A stretch of 64,000 nucleotides of DNA from Palaemon carinicauda (Eukaryota > Arthropoda > Malacostraca > Decapoda > Palaemonidae). The DNA is taken from the NCBI RefSeq assembly GCF_036898095.1, contig NC_090759.1, positions 18,397,853-18,461,852 of the forward strand, given 5' to 3'. The notes beneath the pieces are model-generated. The model did not search any database and had not been told where the DNA came from. It saw only the letters and a list, made by a program, of their open reading frames with translations. Within the stretch, counting starts at the first letter, position 1; the number at the start of each line of letters is the position of its first letter. This document shows, piece after piece, positions 31,047 through 42,079 of this stretch. Both the position numbers and the translations under genes were made by a program.

Positions 31047-34000
31047 ATGCGCAAGTGCCCTGGACTCGCTGGCCGCCCTTGTGGGACCTTCATGTCAGCG
31101 GAGGACACCGATCCTCACACCCTTTGCCCGCAGTGCCGAGGCCGACGGTGTGATAGGGAGAATACGTGCAGTGAGTGTAGGGAGTGGTCTGCCTCCCATT
31201 GGGAGAAGTTCGGCCGCTGGCGTGAGAAGAAGTCCAAGAGAGACCGTTCTCCTTCAGGGGCAACCTTGAAGAAGGAAGGCTCTAAGGACTCCTCTTCCGC
31301 CGCCCGAACCTCCTCCGAAGCTCCCACTCGATCGGTCTCTCGTGAGAGACTGCCGAGTGGTAGCGCAGGCCCTAGCGGTGTTTCCCGACCTCGAGGTGCG
31401 GAGAGGGCGTTGCCTCCCTTTGCGTGGCTGCTCCCTCTTCTCTTCCGGGGGAGGATAATTTGGAATTAGATGAATATGACCAAACTGTGTCTAATAAATA
31501 TTTGTTCCAGCTTTGGGCTTTCTTGGGGCTTAAGGGCTCGCCCTCCAAAGAAGCCCTGTTTGACCTGATCCAGTTGGGGGCTGCGGTCAAACAGTCGCCG
31601 GTAATACCGGAGGTATTCCCTTCGGATTTTGTCGACACTGTTTTGGCCGAGCCTTCCGACGGGTCTGGTCAAACCCTTGATACTGCTCCTGTTGCGGACG
31701 TTGCTGATGGCTCTCCTCCCCCCTCCGAAGATCCTCCGAGGGGGGAGGGGAGTCCCACGGTCTCTCCTGCGGGCGGGTCTCCCCCTCGGGGGAGCGCGCT
31801 GACAGAGACTCCTCTTCGGAGGACTGATGACCCGGACGCCCTTCCTCGTGGTCGTATTCGACGTAAGGCCCGTCGGCCTCTTCGCAGCAGAGGACTTCCT
31901 TCTCCCTATAAGGGAGTTAGGAGGCGCCTCTTTGGGTCGTCCTCTCCTGATCCTCCCCCTAAGGAGGAGCCCCCCCGTCAGGAGCAGCCCGTCACAGCAG
32001 CGCCCCTTGACCTCTCCGCGGATCGTTCGCGATCCCCTACGCCTGCCAGACCTTCAGACCTGCCTTCTCCGTTCCTGGCTGCAGATGCGATTTGGGCGCC
32101 TTCTCACCCTGTTATCCAACAGGCACCGATTCCTTCGGGGAAAATGGACTCTACTCACAGTGTGGGTAAGTCCCTTGCGCGTCAGGGTTCCCCTGCGCGC
32201 CCACCTGCGCGTTCGCGTGCAGTAGCGCTCAAGCGCTCCCCAGAGTTACAGTCTTTGGACTTAACTCGCCAGCGCTCTCCTGCTCGGCAGCGATCACCTG
32301 CTCGCCAGCGCTCTCCTGCGCGGCAGCGATCACCTGCTCGCCAGCGCTCTCCTTCTCGCAGGTCTCCTGCGAAGCAGCGCCCTCATGTTTCTGATGTGCG
32401 CAAGGCGCACCCACGTTCTCCTGAGCACCATCGTTCTCCCGTGCGCAGCCGCGCTACTGCTCAACCTGTTCCTGATGTGCGCCCAGCGCGCCAACGATCA
32501 TCACCGCGTCCACGATCGCCTGATCTGGACTTAGGCAAGAGTACCATCCCGTCGCCTCGCCCACGCGCCCCTGCTCGCCCTTCTGCTCCGGCGCAACAGC
32601 GAGCTAAAGCTCCTGTTCGCGAGCGTTCGCCTGCGCGTTCGTCTCCGTCCACCTCTTCAGATGTGCGCAGTAATCTTACTGCGCGCCAACGTTCCCCTGC
32701 GCGTTCACGCGATCACTTGCCTGTGCGCAAGCGCTCTCCTAAGCGCCATCGCCCTCCTAAGTCTGATCGCCCCAGGTCTTCGACTCGCCCGCGCGATAAT
32801 TCGCCTGTGCGCAGTCGTTCGCCAGTTCGTGGTGCGCGCCGTCGTTCTCCGGAGCACACGCAACATCGCTCGCCAGCGTTCTCCAACGCGCCAGCGCTCT
32901 CCGCCTGGCAAACGCTCGCCAAGTCGCTCGCGACTTTTTTCTCCTGATCATCGCCGTTCTCCTACGCGCTGCCATCGATCGCCTAGTGCTCAGGGCACAC
33001 CTTCACCTGCGCGGTCTCGTGCTCCTTCACGTGCGCGCCAACGCGTCAACGCGACCACGCGCCATCGTGTCCTTTCGCCTGCGCCCACTCGCCAGCGCGC
33101 CACCTCGCCCACTCGCCCGCGAGCGAACGCACCCATGCGCATTCTTCCACACGCGGGAATACGCCCACGCTTCGGAAATCGCCCGCGCGCGATTTCTCGA
33201 ATACCTTTTCGCGTGAGAACCGCCGCGATCCCCATTCACGCAGGGATCATCAGCGCGGCCAACCGACAGGGACACGGACTTCCAGATCAGCCTCTGGATC
33301 GCCTCCGCGCAAGCGTAGGATTACTTACCAGGACCAGGACCAGGAAGGATCTACGGAGAGGTCCATGCAACACTCTTTTTCCTCTTCTTTTCAGGTAGGC
33401 CCCGTGGTGTCCACTCCGAAGGGTCAGGAGATCCCCTTCCCTCCAGCGGGGATAACTGACACTGCGTCGGTTACTCGTCAGCCTTGGTTCCGTCACATTA
33501 TGAACGCAGTGGTTCAGGCTGTGAAGCCTGCCCTCGTTGATATGGGACTTAAACCAATGGCAGGCTCATCCCCGCTGAAGAGAAGGAGAGTGGACTTCGT
33601 GGTGACTTCTCCTCGGGAGAAGTTGCCTTCCAAGAGGTCGGTCAGGAGGACTCCTACGCCTTCTCCTACGCCTTCTCCTACGCGTGCTGTTTCTCCTTCT
33701 CCTGTGGACGAGGTATCTCCTTCCTCAGGAGAGTCCAGCGAGGCAGGGTTGTCTCCCACGGCACCAATGGGAGGAACCCCTCCTCTTCGGAGAGAAGCTG
33801 CTCGCGAGGAAGCCCCCTTCCGGACCTCTTTGCTGGAGTCCTGTACAGTATTCCTCCTAGGAGGGAGCCCAAGGACTCCAAGACGATTCCTAAATCGTCA
33901 TCCAGGATAGGTCCAGAGCCAACTAGACCCCGGGATGACGTCCACGTATCTCCCCAAGATGAGCCTTTGGGGACCGGAGACTTAGCTGCCAGTCCGCAAG

Positions 34001-34991
34001 GAGGAGACCAGTTCGAGTCGGAACACGCTTTCTGGCAGGTCCTAGGCTTGATGAGGCAACTCAACAAGTTTAAGGACCCGGAGACTGCCCCTCGTGAGGG
34101 CAAGGACACGGTGCTAGACCAAGTCTACGGCACCCAGAAACCCCCTAAGTCCAGCGCAGCTTTGCCTTGGTCCAAAGGGGTGAAAGGGGCCAGGGGCAGG
34201 GTCGAAGCCCAGCTCTCCGAGCTCGCCTCCTCCGGTCGTTCTTCTGCCGGGTTCAAACTCCTCCCGCCGCCTCGAGTACATCAGAGGAGGTATAGTACTT
34301 CGAGATCATGGGGGAGTCCAGTATGGTCCTTCCTCTCCATCACTCCGTGGAAGAGCTGACCAGGGGAACTCCTCTCGAGAAGCTCTCCGCCCGGCAGGTG
34401 ACGTTCTCGGCGTCGGAGATCCTGAACCTTGAGAAGGTCGCGAAGAGTGCCATGCAGGCGACTTCGTGGCTGGACGTTTGGCTGGGATCTCTGGGCATCC
34501 TATTGCGCTCTGAGGATCTGTCCAAGGAGAGCAATAGGAAGGCTTTGGAGACCTGCCTCCTCTCGGGCACGCGTTCGATCGAGTTCCTCGCTCACCAGGT
34601 AGCTAACCTATGGGCTAACTCGATCCTCAAGCGTCGCGACGCAGTGGCCGAGAGGTTCCATCCGAAGGGCCCCGCCGTGGACGTCTGCAGGCTCAGGCAC
34701 TCATCCATTACTGGGAGGGATCTGCTCGAGCCCAAGGATTTGGAACGAACAGCCGAGAGGTGGAGGAGATCGAATCAAGATTCTCTCCTCCAGAGGGCCC
34801 TGACATCTCGGCCCTACAAGCCTCCGGCACCTCAACAGCAACAGCAGCCTCGCAAGACACCGAAGCAGGCTCCGGCAGCTAAGGCAGGGGTGTCTAAGCC
34901 GCAGCCCTTTCAGACCAAGGACAGAAGGCGCGGCAAGTCCTCAAGGGGAGGTAAGAATCCTAGAGGCAGCGGCCGAGGCCGCAAGCACTAG
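31047..34991 (+). pseudogene. DIRS gag with Arg-Ser-Pro domain, element B2 copy 1
   Basis: The ATG at 31047 opens MRKCPGLAGRPCGTFMS, then LCPQCRGRRCDRENTCSEC, a Cys-rich putative zinc domain. After a frameshift near 31430 come a helical segment (LFQLWAFLGLKGSPSKEAL) and a long region from about 32020 to 33060 rich in Arg-Ser-Pro (RQRSPARQRSPA, KRSPKRHRPPKS). A frameshift at about 32885 interrupts it. Further on are PVDEVSPSSGESSEAG, the capsid-like segment (ERFHPKGPAVDVCRLRHSS), poly-Gln and an RGG tail ending at 34991. Several more frame changes occur between 33900 and 34310. Confidence 0.83.
32267..32356 (+). repeat. RQRSPA-coding minisatellite, five 18-bp units
   Basis: Five in-frame units alternate between CGCCAGCGCTCTCCTG-type and CGGCAGCGATCACCTG-type, giving a 36-bp higher-order period and the peptide RQRSPA repeated. 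The homologous locus in copy 2 (62239-62292) has three units. The change is by whole units, keeping frame. Confidence 0.92.
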
Positions 34992-34993
34992 GA

Positions 34994-36792
34994 TTGGCAA
35001 TCCCCCTGCGTGTTCACCTGTGGGGGATGCCTGAAAAGTTGTGTGCACAGGTGGCAGCAACTTGGGGCCGATTCTTGGATGGTCTCTGTGATCGGCCAAG
35101 GTTATCGCATCCCATTCACGACATCTCCACCTCCCCTGACAGCGAATCCAGTGCCGCTGAACTCCTATCCCATGGGATCGGCAAAGGGGTTAGCCCTTCG
35201 GGCAGAAGTCGAACCATGCTCAAGAAGGATGCTCTCCAGGAGGTCGACGACGGCTCCCCAGGCTTCTTCAGTCGACTCTTTCTTGTAAAGAAGGCGTCTG
35301 GAGGCTGGAGACGGTCATCGACCTCTCAGCCCTGAACAAGTTTGTCAAGCAAACTTCGTTCAGCATGGAGACAGCAGACACAGTCAGTCTTGCAGTGAGA
35401 CCGCAAGACTTCATGTGCACACTGGATCTGAAGGACGCGTACTTCCAGATCCCAATCCATCCGTCTTCCATGAAGTACTTGAGATTCAGCCTAGACAGCA
35501 AGATCTACCAGTTCAAGGTGCTGTGTTTCGGTCTCTCCACAGCTCCTCAGGTGTTCACCAGAGTGTTCGCACTGATTTTGTCTTGGGCGCACAGGAACGG
35601 CATACGTCTCCTCCGTTATCTGGACGACTGGCTGGTCCTGGCAGACTTGGAGTTGACCCTTCTTCGACACCGAGACAGGCTTCTGGAGGTTTGCCGAGAC
35701 CTGGGGGTCGTGGTAAACCTCGAGAAGTCCTCTCTGCTTCCGACGAAACGACTGGTATATCTAGGCATGATATTAGACACCGATCTCCACAAAGCCTTTC
35801 CATCAGACGACAGGATAACAAGGCTGAGGAGGGTCGCAGAACCTTTCCTCAGGCGGGAAGAGCTTCCGGCCCATTCGTGGTTGCGTCTTCTAGGTCACCT
35901 TTCCTCCCTGGCACGTCTAGTTCCGAACGGCCGCCTCAGGATAAGATCCCTGCAATGGCGGCTGAAGTCCCGGTGGAATCAAGGCTCCGATTCTCCGGAC
36001 TTTCTGGTTCCTATAGGATCCACGGAACTGACGGACCTTCGGTGGTGACTGAACGACGTGAACCTTCGGAAGGGAGTGGATCTTCTCATCCTCCCCCCGG
36101 ATTTGACTCTGTTTTCGGACGCGTCAAAAGAAGGGTGGGGGGCCCACATTCTGAACCAAAGGATCTCAGGCCTCTGGTCAGAATCAGAAAAGTACCTCCA
36201 CATCCACCTGCTAGAAATGAAGGCCATTTTCCTGGCTCTTCAACAGTTCCAACGGATCCTGGCGGGCCACTCCGTAGTGGTGATGAGCGACAACACTACG
36301 GTAGTGGCTTACATCAACAAGTAGGGAGGTATCTTTTCTCGACAGCTATCCTATCTTGCAGTAGAGATTCTGAGGTGGTCCGAAGTCCACTCTGTCACAC
36401 TTTCGGCTCGCTTCATTCCAGGCAAGAGGAATGTGCTCGCCGACAGTCTGAGCAGAGCGACGCAGATAGTGAGTACCGAGTGGTCTTTTGGATCCTCAGA
36501 TAGCCAACAAAGTCCTGACTTTGTGGGGTTCCCCGACAGTAGATCTGTTCGCGACAGCCTTGAATTTCAAGCTGCCCCTGTACTGCTCTCCAGTCCCGGA
36601 CCCCAAGGCTCTCTGGCAAGATGCTTTTCAGCAGAGGTGGGACAACATCGACGTTTACGCCTTCCCACCATTCTATCTGATGAGAAGGGTGCTCAAAAAG
36701 ACCAGACTATCGGTCTACCTCTCCATGACTTGTAGCTCCGCTGTGGCATCACGCAGAATGGTTCCCGGAGCTTCCGAGGGAACTCTCCAGAG
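34994..36792 (+). pseudogene. DIRS pol, element B2 copy 1, truncated by gap
   Basis: Frameshifts at about 35205 and 35305 precede the RT core, which is then open (35365-36045): CTLDLKDAYFQIPI, YLDDW at 35617-35631, LVYLGMILDTDLHKA. TGA at 36046-36048 replaces Trp. RNase H keeps its acidic residues (LFSDAS with Asp at 36118-36120; SDNTT with Asp at 36289-36291), then TAG at 36322-36324 replaces Gln. The methyltransferase-like domain (VDLFATALNFKLPLY, YAFPPFYLM) follows until the gap. Confidence 0.87.
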
Positions 36793-36815
36793 NNNNNNNN
36801 NNNNNNNNNNNNNNN
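36793..36815. other. Assembly gap of 23 N
   Basis: N run. Both edges carry a similar motif (TCACGCAGAATG at about 36756-36768 and 36818-36828), so the contigs meet at homologous positions of two different DIRS copies. Confidence 0.99.
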
Positions 36816-37990
36816 GTCACGCAGAATGTTCCAAGACCTTCTGCAACTCCTCGTGATGGCTTCCGTGAAAACTTCCTCCATGACACCATCTACTCGGACA
36901 ACCACATGCCAACATCTTCCACAAAGCAGTAGCTTCGCTTCAACTTCACGCCTGGAGACTATCCAGCATCTCCTCATTCAGAGAGGCTTTTCGCAACAAG
37001 CTGCGAAAAGATTGTTTGAACTCCTGCGAAAGTCATAATCAGCCGTCTACCAGGTGAAGTGGAATGTCTTCGATGATTGGCGCGTGGAAGGGGTATCTCT
37101 CCTCTCGATGCCACCATTCCAGCAATAGCAGAGTTGTTCGTATATCTGCGAGAGGAAATGCTCCTTTCAGTCTTAGCAGTAAAGGGCTTTCGCACAGCCT
37201 TGAGTCTTGCCTTTAGACTGAATGGAGTAGACATTTCCTCTTCGCTGGAACTCTCGCTCCCAGTACAGAGTTACAAACTTGCCTGTCCTCAGTCAGAAGG
37301 GAGACCTTCTCCTTGGAAGGTGGTTCAGGTGCTTTGGTCCCATATGGGGCCGCTCTACGAACCATTATGCCAGACAACAGATCGCCACCTCACTTTAAAG
37401 ACAGTGTTTCTGCTCGCTTTGGCCTCGACCAAGAGTCGGCAAACTTTATGGTCTTTCATACAACATTGCCCATTCAAGGGGATGAGGAGAGGTAAGCTTC
37501 AGCTTTGTTCTGGAGTTTGTAGCCAAGACCCAGAATCCTTGAGTAGCAAATCCTAGATTTGACTCTTCCTTAATTTCGAGTCTTCGTTCTGTAACTGATG
37601 ACCCAGATCATCTGTTACTATGCCCAGTAAGGTGCTTGAGGCGCTACGTTAAAAGAACAGCAGCAGCTTGTCCTCTGGAGCCTTATCTTTTCTTCAGCAC
37701 AGGGAGGACCAAGATGAGGGTCGCTAAGAACACGATTTCAGCATATATTCGCAAGGTCATTGACCCAGATCTGAATCCGGACCCTTCTCCTTCACGTTGA
37801 CCCAGAGCTCATTACGTCGTGGCCATCGCTACTTCTCTTGCCTTCAGACGTAACTACTCTGGCACAGGTTATACAAGTGGTCATGTGGAAACGACAGGCA
37901 ACGTTTACCGCCCACTACCTGCAAGATGTGACACACAGGAGACCCGATGCGTTCTCCATCGGTCCTGTGGTGGCTGCACAACAGCTGGTT
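36816..37990 (+). pseudogene. Decayed DIRS tyrosine recombinase (element D, copy 2)
   Basis: Same fragments as in copy 1 with private substitutions. The first-arginine region reads ASTKSRQTLWS, and the H-x-x-R box (near 37812) reads HYVV. It is non-functional. Confidence 0.75.
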
Positions 37991-38788
37991 TAGTACCAAG
38001 TTCCTTATTGGACAAGTACCAGAGGGTTGAGGGCATTGGTTACCCGGGTTTTGGTCTGAATGAATGTAAAGGAATGACACTTTTCTTTTCTTCATCCTCC
38101 CCCCTCTTGGGGAAATCACCATCCAGGGTCCTTTGCATAGCTGACCTCAAACCACTGCAAATAAACCATTGCTCGCTTGTGTATCCTAGTATTGTGTCAA
38201 TACTGTTGCATCCCCATACCCTGGTGAGGTGATATTGGAAATGTCTTGGTGTCTTCAGATGTCTCTTTACCTTGACAATCACATTGCTAGTATCTCCACA
38301 CACACAGCTTGCGTAGGTTCCAGACTTTGCATAACAGTGTTAGCGAGGTGTTAATGTTTCCTTCTTTTTGTGGATCACACACAAAAGAGGAATCCCGGGG
38401 CAAAGCCATAAAGCCAGATTAGCAGGGACGTCCACCCTCCTGAGGGGTGAGTCATACCCATATGAATAACTTAGGTTTGTATTCCAGTTATGGAACAAAT
38501 GGCAAATTTGGAAAAGATTTGTATTTTTCCCAACGATACAAACATTTCAAACTTGCCCATCAACCCAGCTCCTTGAAGTCCAACTATCTAGGAAAGAAGT
38601 ATAATCACTGGTGTGTGAGTGAGAGGTGCAGTTACTACCCCTTCCCCCCACTAAACAGTGGGATGGGTGGTTAACGCTTGTTAATTTTCTAATGGCTTGT
38701 CTTTTCAGCTTTGCCAAAAGTAATGCCCATATAAATAGCTAAGATTTGTATCCTTAGGAAACCTACAAAATGTTTCCAAATTTGTCAT
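36816..38788 (+). mobile_element. DIRS element D, 3' half only (copy 2)
   Basis: Counterpart of 268-2240. It includes the decayed recombinase, ICR at 38456-38544 and right terminal repeat to 38788. Here the ICR carries GTTATGGAACAAATGG where copy 1 has GTTATGGAAAAAATGG; this form is closer to the B junction (GGAACAAATGAC). Confidence 0.8.
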
Positions 38789-38928
38789 ATTGAGAACATT
38801 TCCATCCTTTCCAATTTTCACATAAATATAATTTTTTTTCTCAGGGATGAGCTTGCTGACATGTGCAATGCCCCATCCCAAGTTACCGTCATTCTCCATC
38901 AAGTAGTCAGGAAACTTTTGTGCACCAT

Positions 38929-39621
38929 TCTTTCTTTCTTTCTTTGTCTGTATCTTTTCCCACTTTTATGTAGGGTTGATGTTTCTGGCCAACGTTCTCC
39001 ATCTGCCTCTGTCCCACACTTCATCACCAGTTAATCCATTTGATCGAAGGTCATCCTTGATACAGTCCATCCACCTTCGCTTTGGTCTCCCTCCTTCTCC
39101 TTCCCTGTATCTCCATTTCCATCAGTCTCCTCCCAATATACTGGTCATCTCTTCTCATGACATGACCATAACACCTCAGTCTACTTTCTTGGATCTTATC
39201 TGATAGTTCTCTAACTCTAATTACCTTGTTCCGTATCTTAGCTCTTCTTGTTGCCCCACACATCCATCTCAGTATTCTCATCTCTGCCACATCCAGCTTC
39301 TTCTCTTCTGTCTTCTTTATTGCCCACGTCTCCGCTCCATACATCATTGCCGGTCTCACAACTGTCCTGTGCACTTTACCTTTCATCTTACCCCTATTTT
39401 CCTGTCGCATAGTACTCCACACACTTTTTTTCCAATTCTTCCATCCTGCTTGTATTCTATGTTTTATTTCTGCCCCCAGATCACCATCCTCTACAACTGT
39501 TGATCCTAAATGCTTGATATTTTCAACTCTCTTCAGTTTCTCTCCTTGTAAACTAACTTCCCCAATTTTCAATCTCAAATACAATGTCTTTTTTCTGCTG
39601 ATCTTCAATCCTCTATTTTCC
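38929..39621 (-). mobile_element. 5'-truncated RTE LINE fragment (copy 2)
   Basis: Same insertion as 2379-3072. The frame 39051-39635 is longer here because it lacks the copy 1 frameshift and starts with RGLKISRKKTLYLRL, typical of the RTE region just after the RT catalytic core. The (GAAA)n tail is at 38929-38945. Confidence 0.87.
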
Positions 39622-42079
39622 ATTTTTGGGATCAAGCCATGTCGTCCTGATGGAAGGTTCCTATTGGTAGCTTTCTAAGGGATATTTGGGTACAGTGATA
39701 TTCCCAGAGAATTGACCTTTAGGTCACCAGAATTCTAACTCCCGGCGCGAATATCCTTAAAATTTCTCTTGAGGATATCGCATAAAATCAGGGGACGTAT
39801 ATCTTGATACGACACAAAGCAATCTTCACTCCGAATAGCGTTTTCGCTTCGAGGGGGAAAGTGGCTAAACTGAAGGGGAGCCGTTATCAAGGTTACCATC
39901 CCTCCCATACTATTACATGGCTCCAAGATGGCGCTCATTCCTATTTCAGTAGCGATTGCGCACAGTGGTTTTCCCTGTTATCTAACGTTTTTTATCGTTA
40001 TTGAGAGGATTTAATATGCAATATGCAATCTCCAGCTGCTTCTGCCTCTGGAAAGTTGAGTATTTTATCTTTACAGTGTATAATTTTTGGCTCCTGCTTC
40101 ACAGTGGAATTAGTTAAATTTAATGTGTTTTGGAGCTTGGCCGGTCACCGGAGGTGCCATGGGATTTGTCGTTCGTTATGCATGTGTTATTTAGTTAGCA
40201 GAACGACATTCCTGGTGGTAATAGCATTAATAAATTATGAAAGCTATTTAGGCACAATTATACTAGTAAAGTTATATTATGCATACAAATTTCCTCTTCC
40301 TTATGTCGATTGTATACGTTAGAGTTTTGGTGATTTAAGTAACCGAGATCTCGCCCTGTGCTAGGCTACCTAGCCTATGCGCTTTAGTATACTTTCATTA
40401 TCCCTGGTTACCCTCGTATCGTTTTATCAATTCAACAGGAGATAGTATATCTCGTAGAATTAATTACATAACTCGATACTCGTCTCCTGTGGAGATTTAA
40501 GGGTAATCCCTCCTTCCCTCTGAGTGCCGCCATAGGCGACAACCCTATCTTAGTCTTGCCATAGAGTAGTTCACTCAGTCTTGACTAGGCTAGTGATTTC
40601 TGTCTCCCACCCTTGCCAGCGAATATACCGGCTTTGGTTTACGACAGAACCTCAGAGTATTCAGTCTTTCTGCCGGCAGCCGAGCGAGTAATCACTCCCC
40701 TGCCGGCTTAGAGCTGTCGGCATAGGAGGCTAAGCCTCCCTAGGCTGCACTTGAAGTGGTAGTATGATGCCGCCACCTTCTCCCCTGCGGTCTAGAAGAC
40801 TATAGTCCTGTTTCGGCAGACCATAGGCTGAAGAATAGATATTCTTCTGCCACCTAGGATGGCGCCGATACTAAAACAAAGTTTTACCCTTGTGTGGAAG
40901 TGGCAGCAATCCTGCCGCCGCCTTCTACACTTGATACAGGACCCTTTTCCCTGCCCCTCTCTGTCCTTTAGTGATGGCCTAGCTATTGCAATCCTGTGGC
41001 CGTCGTCCTGCAATCTCACCGCTTGCTGGGTAGATTATGGTGCCGGCCGGGCTCCTACATAAGCAGCTGTATAGTTACTCGGTCTTTCCCTTATGGACGC
41101 AAGGCTCCGGGAAAGGTTGTGCTGGCTGTGACGGCTGCCAGTGGGAGACCCCTCTGCTGCTGAGTGTTCTTCAGTCCTCCCTTGGACTGCCATCCACATT
41201 CCTGAAACCGGCAATGACCGTCAACGCATCTTGTGGCTGGATGGAAGCTTAAATGATGTATTCTTCCTTTCCATTTGAACCCTCATTCTGGAGGAAGGCA
41301 GTAAGGTTGTATACTTACACCCTAATTTGTTGTAAACATATATTTTAATAAGGCAGCCCTTCACTCCATGCTTTCTCTCTCTCTCTGTCAGCTAGTGCCG
41401 CTAGTTACTAACCCAGCTGGCAGCATGTCGGCTGGACCGGTGCCGTCAGGTACTTACTCAGTCGGCGGCATGCTGGCTGGACCAGTGCCGTCAGGTACTA
41501 CCCAGCGGGCGACATGCCGGCCGGACTGTGCTGCCAGGTGCTAGCCTAGCCGGCAAGATGCCGGCTGAACTACAGTATATGATTATACAGTAGCTAGTAT
41601 ATTTGCAGTATAGTATATACTGCAGACAGAAAACTACTGTATAGTATATATTATACTGTAGTTATTTTCCAACATACATCGTGTATCCTTGCACAGTCTA
41701 TTGCTGAGACCAATCCTATATTGAAAGAAAAGAATTCCTTCAATACTCTGGTTAGAAATCGGTTAATAACTTACTCCACAATATTAAATAATTTAAGAAG
41801 GGTCAGTGGTAGTATACACTTATTCTATCCCTAGAGGTTAGAACCCTTCTCTTTTGAGTTTGCCCTGATAAAGGAAACTCTATAACCTTAATATTGTGGG
41901 GAGGTCACAGCAATTGGCTGGAAAGGAGACACAAGTATGTGTCTTTCCTATTTCCCTTCTAGCTTACTATCCTAAGCTATAATGGTTAAAATATTAATAT
42001 TTTGCATAATCTGTTTATCATGTGAGATAAACAACCGCATACTCATTTGACTTTCCTTTCTTTACAGGAGGAACCCAAG
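39622..42079. other. Left arm and leader of element A (copy 2), no gene
   Basis: Collinear with 3071-5516: hairpin near 39745-39780, GCCGGC-rich block, four-unit ~45-bp tandem repeat at 41395-41575, AT-rich palindromic block and pyrimidine tract plus CAG before gag. No supported gene. Confidence 0.6.
41395..41575. repeat. Four-unit ~45-bp tandem repeat (copy 2)
   Basis: Same unit number as 4832-5010, with scattered substitutions, so the array was fixed before the copies separated. Confidence 0.78.

Larger units (their letters stand above)
30744..36792 (+). mobile_element. DIRS element B2 (copy 1), cut by gap
   Basis: A close relative of B starting GTTCCGTAACCGAAATAC at 30746, with left ITR to about 30929, gag, RT, RNase H and part of the methyltransferase-like domain. 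It stops at the 23-base gap. What follows the gap is element D, whose own ICR does not predict the B2 left end, so the two are not halves of one element. The second copy is at 60708-64000. Confidence 0.88.

Noticed and set aside
32267..32356. Regular short repeats resembling a CRISPR array
   Set aside because: Units are contiguous without spacers, in frame and code for RQRSPA inside gag; the context is eukaryotic.
30744..38788. B2 plus D as a single DIRS element with a small gap
   Set aside because: The D ICR and right ITR do not match the B2 left ITR, and the sequence on both sides of the gap overlaps homologously.
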